A stretch of 64,000 nt of DNA, from positions 150,694 to 214,693 of the forward strand of contig RDEW01000050.1 of NCBI GenBank assembly GCA_011109175.1, in the 5' to 3' direction. Numbering within the stretch: the stretch's first letter is position 1; the number at the start of each line of letters is the position of its first letter. The stretch is from Dicyema japonicum (Eukaryota; Dicyemida; Rhombozoa; Dicyemidae). Below are positions 58,073 through 64,000 of the stretch, in pieces. Made by a program: the position numbers and the translations under genes. The notes beneath the pieces are model-generated. The model did not search any database and was not told the origin of the DNA. It was given only the letters and a program-made list of their open reading frames with translations.

Positions 58073-58850
58073 AAGAATTTATTGTGCTGAAATCATTTGG
58101 ACTCCTACTGGAATCACCCAATCAGCACCGACGCGCTCGTTTGCTTTTAGGGGCTTCTCTGAAAGCGAAGCTTGGCTAAACGCCATCCCAAATAAAGCTC
58201 TGGGCACCTTTCTGGATAATGAATGAGTTAGAAGAGGTATCTCTCTGCGGCTGGGACTGAAAGTATATGTACCTCACCCGTGCCGATGTGGCATCCTGAT
58301 AGACTGCTATGGCCTGCACCCTCTCGCCTGCAAGAGGAGCGCTGGCAGATCTCCTAGGCACAAGGCTCTGAATGAGATTGTCAAGCGGGCTATGGATGGT
58401 GTTGATAATCGGCCATTCTTGAACCGGTCGGGTTATGCAGAAGTGACGGGAAACGACCGGACGGGATGACCATATTTCCCTTTGAGGCCGGGAAACCACT
58501 TGTTTGGGACGTGACATGTACAGACAAGTTCGCCACGAACAATCTTCACGAGTGCGCTTCAAGGGCCTGCTCTGCAGCAGTCAAGGCGGAGAAGGCCAAA
58601 CTCGAAAAATACGGCGACCTTCCCGATAATGTCAAATTTGTTCCTCTTGCTATGAGACTTCCAGATCCTACTCCCCCTCTATACTCGAGTTTTTCAGACA
58701 TCTTGAAAACCGGATCACTCATGCACTGGAGATCTCTGCGAACGCCGCTGGCTGTTTGAGCGAATTTCGCTTGCAATTCTGAGAGGGAACAGCCACGCAG
58801 TGAAGGCGGCAACTAACTAACTTATGTTTTTTAATAAAATTAAATTAATT
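58073..58850 (+). mobile_element. R2-like retrotransposon 3' end
   Basis: Starts with a degraded LGASLKAKLG-like block. A frame with RPDG-like text precedes MTIFPFEAGKPLVWDVTCTD (nuclease WD motif, 58466). Then comes ASRACSAAVKAEKAKLEKYG and, after frame breaks, a C-terminus ending near 58810. The tail is A/T-rich. It directly follows the tail of the previous fragment. Confidence 0.85.
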
Positions 58851-58859
58851 AAATAAAAG

Positions 58860-59575
58860 CAACCAAGACTTACATCCGATCAGTCGTTTTGAAGATAACC
58901 CCAGAGAGTGTAATGATTGACCAATAACATGGCATAAAAGAGTCTGATAATGAGTTAATTTCTGATTTTAACCAATTTGTTGAAGTGGCATGTGATAGTT
59001 CGGAAGACATCCCATTATATTTTAAATGAAGATAAACGATCGACTCAGATTTGAAGGAGGATATAAAAATGAATTGGGAGTTAACTGCCTAAGGAAATAA
59101 GTGATTTTCATATTCACATGAATAGATGCAATTGTAATTAGATTAAGATTTATTTATGTGTGTAATAGCTGGAAATATATGCAAGGTATGAGAAACTATC
59201 AAAAATATATCTTTTTCAATCATTTATTCGTTCACATGGATATTTCAACTATATTAGTTAACTGGTTTCACATATGGTATTTAAACGGATAATTTTATCT
59301 TAAATTCGATATTATTGTATCGACAAACGATCATATTACTTTATTATTACTTCTGCTAGTGAAAAGAGGAAATCCTCCTGGGCAAGCACATGTCCTCTAA
59401 CATAAAATTAATACATTACGCGATTAAAATTCTTTAACCCATAAACCACTAATAGAACAAAATATCAAAATAAATCACAAAGTTGTTACATTTCTGAGTA
59501 ACACTTATAGAAATAAAATATCATGAAATAAGGACTACACTCATATAGTCGAGTCAATCTTCAAATGATAGGTCT
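58860..59575. other. Intergenic sequence
   Basis: AT-rich, nothing recognised; downstream of the B56 gene. Confidence 0.35.
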
Positions 59576-59580
59576 CCCCC

Positions 59581-61017
59581 TTAAATAATGAACAAACTCA
59601 CCAAATAAGTCCTTTTCTCATACTCAGAGTAAAGTTTGTCATAAAGAACATCATTAGACTGTATTAACAGTTTAAGCGAGAAAATACTCAGAATCCTAAC
59701 AGTCCTACAGGCTCATATAAACTCATTAATACGGGTTCCAGTGAGTCTTCAATCTTTCAAAGGAGGAAAAAAAGACTTCTATCGACAAATCAGGCTCTTC
59801 TCTCATGAGACTAAGAAAGTAGTCATTATGCCAGAAAAGAAGGGTCCTTTCGGCAACTTGACAGTGAAGAGAGCACACACATTTTGATAGTCGTGTCAGG
59901 AGATCTCGTGAGACCAGTTTGAACTCTTTCAGGTTCGTCAGTGATAAAATCTCATCAACCTCCTCCAACATAATTAACTAACACGTGACTTAACGGCTAA
60001 CCTCCTTGGAGGTGTCTGACCTCGGCCAAAGTTTTATAATCCCCATCAGAACCTCAAATAATACACCAATAATCTACCTTTGGAGATAAGCAGGGATCTT
60101 TCCGTACATATTCCACCACACAGTACTTCAAAGGCTCCGAAAAGGAGGTCATTTTCGAATGTCGGTGAAGAGGCATTATATAATTGAACAGATACTCAAC
60201 GTGCTCGGTCTTTAATGGAGTAAGGTAGCCGTTGATAATGCTAAACCATCTACATGCCAGTAAAACCTCCCAAAAAATCCCAAGAGTTCCTCAACTCCCG
60301 CACAGTCATCATCTTGGAAGTAACAGAGTCTAAAATTAGCCATTAAATTGAAAACGATGACAAAATATGGGCAATTCTCTCCCTAATAAGAGATCTATGC
60401 CTTATAAATCGGCTGTAGATCACATGGAGACATCTTTGGAGTCTCTCCAGTTCAATTAAGGGGGCGGAACAGAAACGGCCGACAACCTTAAATCATAACA
60501 AGAAAGACAGCGATGACGAAGCTTTGATCCAAAAATCCGAAAGAATAACTTAAATCAGTGGAGGGAGACTCAATAAACAAAATCAAAAAGTCGTAAATGC
60601 ACTAAAATTACTTAAAAGTTAACATATCGGCAAGGCCACGTGGAGTCGATTTCAGTTGAATCCTCAGTTGCATGGATTTTATTGGTGACCCCATTCAACC
60701 TGCCGAAAAACAGAATATTTTTAATCTCTGTAATTAATAAGGTAATACAAAATTAAGGATGTCCTTGTAGCATTCAATGGGGATAGTGTACTCTGAAAAT
60801 AAGATTTGAGTCAAATTCACGAATAATAGACGACAGTTGTTATAATAATTTAATTCATGTTGATTTTGCACATGTTTAGAAGGAAAATTCAGACTGGCTA
60901 ATTGTTTCTGTATTAAAATTCCCCTTTCCTCATTGGTGGAGTCTTTAATAGTTAAGTCAGAGTACCGAAAAAGTCCCTATTATTTATTGTGAAATCGTCA
61001 AGATTAATGCCATACAT
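59581..61017 (-). CDS. PPP2R5: PP2A regulatory subunit B56 (B'), ten exons
   Basis: Regulatory B' subunit that directs protein phosphatase 2A to substrates. ATG 61015-61017 (MYGINLDDF), stop TAA 59581-59583. Introns: 60943-60965, 60726-60748, 60602-60623, 60487-60508, 60330-60361, 60241-60266, 60053-60077, 59978-60001 and 59705-59732 (22-32 nt). The spliced length is 1212 nt, exactly 404 codons. Family landmarks in order: ILIQKQLASLNF, YDFLILFIESPSTD, FLDQSFVIAVV, HVIYSRFIRHRSLIRERI, GVEELLGFFGSIINGYLTPL, KTEHVEYLFNYIMPLHRH, LKYCVVEYVRKDPCL, GIIKLWPRSDTSKELIMLEE, VDEILSL, QVAERTLLFWHNDYFLSL and THWNPTVRIL. These are the HEAT-like repeats of B56. The protein (403 aa) is shorter than most. The segment corresponding to DFSDPLSDLKGKEIKR of relatives is unlike the family (KHVQNQHELNYYNNCRLLF). 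Confidence 0.93.
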
Positions 61018-61060
61018 GAACAAATATAATAATTTTCAAATAAATGTATTATAGTTATTA

Positions 61061-61155
61061 TTATATAATTTAGGTTTATTATTATTATTTATTTATTAAC
61101 CCCGGATACACCGAGAAAGAAGTTAAAGTAACCAAAAAATTATATAATTTAGGTT
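61061..61155 (-). mobile_element. 63-bp microcopy of a retroelement 3' tail with 16-bp target duplication
   Basis: ttatataatttaggtt stands at 61061-61076 and 61140-61155. The 63 bases between are a reverse-strand retroelement tail (tttatttattaaccccggat, acaccgag) like the 3' ends at about 16770 and 40320. A similar tail stub lies at about 51000-51020. Confidence 0.75.
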
Positions 61156-61159
61156 AACG

Positions 61160-61430
61160 CAATTTATTGAAAAAAGAAAACTAGTTTTTTAGTTAAAAAA
61201 ACAGGATTGCGAAGACGTTCCCTCTGATCACTGCCATGAGCTTCTGCTTCTACCAAAGTCCTTCGCGAGGCTCACATCTATTCTAAGCAAACCTTCATCC
61301 GATAATGTAGAGAAAGGAGTCAGTCACCTCTCCCACGGTCCTGGAAGTCTCCATCGCAATAGGAATGATTGTTATCCCTGATTGATTCATACTTTCGGAT
61401 TTTCCAGAACTCCGCCTTGTCTGTCGCGTC
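61160..61430 (-). mobile_element. R2-like 3' fragment
   Basis: On the - strand, in broken frames, phrases like PVAMETSGTVGEVTDSFL, then WLKQKLMAVIRGNVFAILF match the C-terminus of the R2-like family (PVATESSGAVGPTTAEFL and WLRQKIGIAILRGNSFAIH at 44800-44960). Confidence 0.7.
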
Positions 61431-61559
61431 TCTAGGTGAGTGTGTCGCCGTCATCGATTTCTTAGGTTGTTTAGGTTTGTTGGATTTTGAAATAAACGTG
61501 AAATTGTAAACTGATCTGGAAATTTCGCGTCAACTGTGAAGCCTTTGGAAAATAAAGGA

Positions 61560-61900
61560 TGTCTGCCTGATATATCCAAAGCTTTCGACAGTGTGTGGCA
61601 TCTTGGTCTTCTTATTTGTCCTGCAAAATGTGGTGTTGAAAAATGACTTTATTTTTGGATACGAAGTTTGCTCTCAGACGATCAATTGTTACTTTTTAAA
61701 CATGAGTATCGTGAAATTTGGCCGAGAAAGAGGTGTCCCTCAGGGTTCAGTACTCAGTCCTATATTATTCAACATTGTAATGAGAGTATGTTTGTTTAAC
61801 ACTTCTGCATCCAACCACCTAGTTGAGGTGGTGATGATAGATCTGAGCAAAGAGGAAACAGAGAGTGAGAAGTACTCTTCTAGTATAGAAAAGTCTTGAA
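61560..61900 (+). mobile_element. Jockey-type RT fragment
   Basis: DISKAFDSVWHLGLLI (A motif, about 61575) and, after a frame change, KFGRERGVPQGSVLSPILFN (about 61720). It is cut off before the YADD region. Confidence 0.8.
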
Positions 61901-62066
61901 GGCAACGTCCATTTGGTTACACATTACAATGTATAGTTGTAAATTCTCGGTTGTTGGTGATAATACATCTTAGACCTGAATTCTCTACATTTTAATATAT
62001 GAATGTCGTCAATACAACAAGAATCGTACATTAATCACAACTCTCACATGTAAATAAATAATATTA

Positions 62067-63050
62067 TCAGTCTAACTCTCTCCCAATTCTCAGCCATTCG
62101 GGAACTACGGGGACACTAACCTTGTGGTGAAAACTTCCATCATCACTATCAGACGAACTTGTAAACAAAGAATCGCGTGATTTTAATAATTTTCTGGCAT
62201 TCACTACAGCAAGAATATATTCTTCAAGAACTCCAATGACGGTCCCAATTTTGTGTCCATCAGCAGAACAGACAGGGTATTCAGGAAGGACCGGGTTCTT
62301 CAAATCCCTCCTTACTAAAAACCACAAAAACCTCTCAAATCTAAGACCAACCACAAAACGAGTCGGTTTGGAAAAGGTCACAAATTTAGCAACAAACTCC
62401 TGTCCAATATAGCATCCTTTATCATTTGAGACTACAAAAGTAACCTCATAATTCAACTAGCATTGAGTAAATCAAAATTAAGAGCAAATGGGCGGTATTC
62501 TCCAATGGGGATCTCTTTGATCCCTTCAGCGACTCCTATCGAATATCGCGTTCGAGTATACTCCTCGTCGTCACCACTAAAGCAGTAATAATTAAATAAA
62601 CTGATCCGTAACATTTTCTCGAATACTTCTAAATCCGAGACCATCCACACGTGGATCCCTGACAGACATCAAACCACGTGGTGATTCGTTCGGACTCCAA
62701 CAAATATTCAAATTATCAACAACATCAATCTCAAATATTAATAAAATAATACAAAAACGTGTTTTCTTAATTTGTACTTCATAATATGCTTTAACAGAGA
62801 ATCGTGCACGTGCAAGTCATAATCGAGGAAATAATCCTGGTTTAATTTATAGATAAACAAGTCAAACATTACATAACCCTGAATTTATGGCAAACAAAAC
62901 ATTAATATTAAGAAAGCACGTGTACATTGCTGCCATATTTTTCAATTTCGAGATATCATTGGTTTGAAGTCCCTGAAGAAACGACAATGCATCATTCCAT
63001 ATATTTTGGTAATTTTTCGACCGCTTAATTTTCTTATTTGTTTGAAAGTA
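62067..63050 (-). CDS. IBA57: IBA57-type folate-dependent Fe-S assembly factor, five exons resolved
   Basis: Mitochondrial GcvT-like protein that acts with ISCA proteins in making 4Fe-4S clusters. Stop TGA 62067-62069. Introns: 62432-62457 (26 nt), 62577-62601 (25), 62730-62752 (23) and 62879-62900 (22). Order of motifs: DALSFLQGLQTNDISKLKN, AAMYTCFLNINGYVMFDLFI, DYDLHVHDSLLKHIMKYKLR, DPRVDGLGFRS, YSIGVAEGIKEIPIGEYRPF, ALNFDLLNAISNDKGCYIGQE. KGCYIGQE is the family's diagnostic motif. The C-terminal beta-barrel follows and the tail is Ser/Asp-rich (SSSDSDDGS). The frame is open to about 63050, but no in-frame ATG was found. The start and the mitochondrial targeting sequence are therefore unresolved, probably in an upstream exon. 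Confidence 0.92.
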
Positions 63051-63205
63051 TTAAATGCAACAGAAAATGACATAAGTTAATTTAATTATCAATTAAATAA
63101 AATTATAAAATCATTTAATTGGAATTAAATATAAAAAAATTAAATTCAAGGGACGAGTCTTTCCAACTGGTATCAGTTGAGACCTCAAAATTCACTGTTC
63201 CGTTG
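63051..63205. other. AT-rich spacer
   Basis: AT-rich sequence between the unresolved 5' end of IBA57 (- strand) and a jockey-B copy on the + strand. It should contain the IBA57 first exon or promoter, but neither could be identified. Confidence 0.3.
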
Positions 63206-64000
63206 GCACTTTTGACGCCAACAGGAACTTGCTTCGAGCTCTCCTTTTTGCAAATCGAACTGACCTTGCTCTCGTCCAGGAATCCAAACTCTCGCCCTCC
63301 ACGCCAACACCTTCTTTCCTCAGTTACACAGTGATCCGTAAGGACCATCAGGGAAGACCAGGTGGAGGCCTACTCACAATAATAAATAACGGCATACCCT
63401 TCATTGACGTGAGTCGACGGACCTCAGAACTTTTGGTCTCATACGATACCATGGACCAGATTACCATCAAAATTGAGATATTCCTGTCTCTTTGAAATAA
63501 TTTGATTAACCTATACATTCCGCCAAAAAGACCTGCCAAAAATCCTATAGCTTAAACCTACCTCGTCTCTCAGCACTAAAGAACGTTTTAATATGTGCCG
63601 ACCCTAATGCCCGCACCTCGTTTGGCGTGCTTCACAGTCCTCTGACTGCCTAGGCTAGTTAATCGCAAATATTCTTATTGATATGATTGAGGAGCACTAG
63701 TAGCTGCATTTCTCCCTATTTAACCTCATGTTCACTCTCTTTAGCAGGACTTGATACATGGAATGTGAATTATGGTTTTTCCAGCAACCATAATCCTATC
63801 CTTCTTATGTTAAGAAGATTTCGGAGACACCGGACGCAGACTGAAACGAAAAGTTTCGAGAACTATAAGAAGGTTGACCGGTCTGGCTTCTCTGACTTCG
63901 TTGACATGGAATTGGTCACAGGACTCTCGTCTCATATACGCCCGATAGGTGAAGCCGCAAAAATCATCAGTGTGATCATTCAAAAGGCTAACAACATATT
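63205..64000 (+). mobile_element. Jockey-B endonuclease region, running out of the window
   Basis: LRALLFANRTDLALVQESKL (Glu site, 63229), SPSTPTPSFLSYTVIRKDHQ and GGGLLTIINNGIPFIDVS match the - strand copy at 46100-45900. Frame breaks follow. A NHNPI-like site and the linker start KKVDRSGFSDFVD are near 63790-63900. The RT lies beyond the window. Confidence 0.85.

Noticed and set aside
1-64000. Prokaryotic features (operons, ribosome binding sites, CRISPR arrays)
   Set aside because: Introns, eukaryotic histone, ESCRT and SCF genes and non-LTR retroelements exclude a bacterial or archaeal source; no regularly spaced repeats were seen.
1-64000. Microsporidian origin, suggested by similar retroelement families
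   Set aside because: Microsporidia have few introns and lack genes such as IBA57; the intron-rich host genes and animal-type CYK-4 and Quaking argue against it.

Overview
The window comes from a nuclear genome of an AT-rich animal, or animal-like eukaryote, with extremely small spliceosomal introns. Nine conserved eukaryotic genes can be read across introns that are mostly 20-32 nt long: histone H3, an SMG5/6/7-like factor, TSG101, a Quaking-type STAR protein, an ARHGAP20-like RhoGAP, a CYK-4/RACGAP1-like protein, an FBXO16-like F-box protein, a PP2A B56 subunit and IBA57. Seven spliced models sum to an exact multiple of three. Tiny GT-AG introns, an animal gene set and jockey/RTE/R2-like/Ty3 elements fit a dicyemid mesozoan best. 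This lineage assignment is an inference; it is not proven here.

Layout. 1-11870: a graveyard of nested retroelements. A Ty3/gypsy integrase region is split by an R2-like element. It is followed by a nearly full-length jockey-type element (jockey-A), a twin-primed (5'-inverted) copy of it at the same target site, an older jockey fragment, an R4/Dong-like RT and an RTE-like tail. 12793-14295 (-): SMG5/6/7-like gene. 14600-22430: SINE-like copy, RTE-like pieces, a MULE-like TIR element carrying an R2-like fragment, and two jockey-B copies facing each other. 23270-25110: an unrecognised exon pair (+) and TSG101 (-). 25280-27165: retroelement fragments. 28471-29580 (-): Quaking-like gene. 30926-31943 (+): RhoGAP gene. 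33030-34360: jockey remnant and a hAT MITE. 35046-35475 (+): histone H3 with a 22-nt intron. 36-39 kb: weakly supported exons and a duplication. 39679-39853: hAT MITE. 40320-46348: one long jockey-B copy (-) broken by a hAT element (itself broken by an RTE-like copy) and by a jockey-B/R2-like block. 47.3-50.9 kb: RTE endonuclease fragment, CYK-4-like gene (+) and a tRNA-related SINE. 51692-52485 (+): FBXO16-like gene. 53.2-56.3 kb (-): an unrecognised multi-exon helical protein. 56.7-58.9 kb: jockey-B tails and an R2-like 3' end. 59581-61017 (-): PP2A B56. 61.0-61.9 kb: small retroelement fragments. 62067-63050 (-): IBA57. 63.2 kb to the end: jockey-B 5' region running out of the window.

Host genes are short and compact, and their proteins are often trimmed relative to family norms. 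The CYK-4-like protein has no C1 domain and no arginine finger. TSG101 has almost no proline-rich linker. B56 is about 403 aa. No operon structure is claimed. More than half of the window is decayed transposon sequence, and the retroelements repeatedly insert into each other rather than into the host exons.
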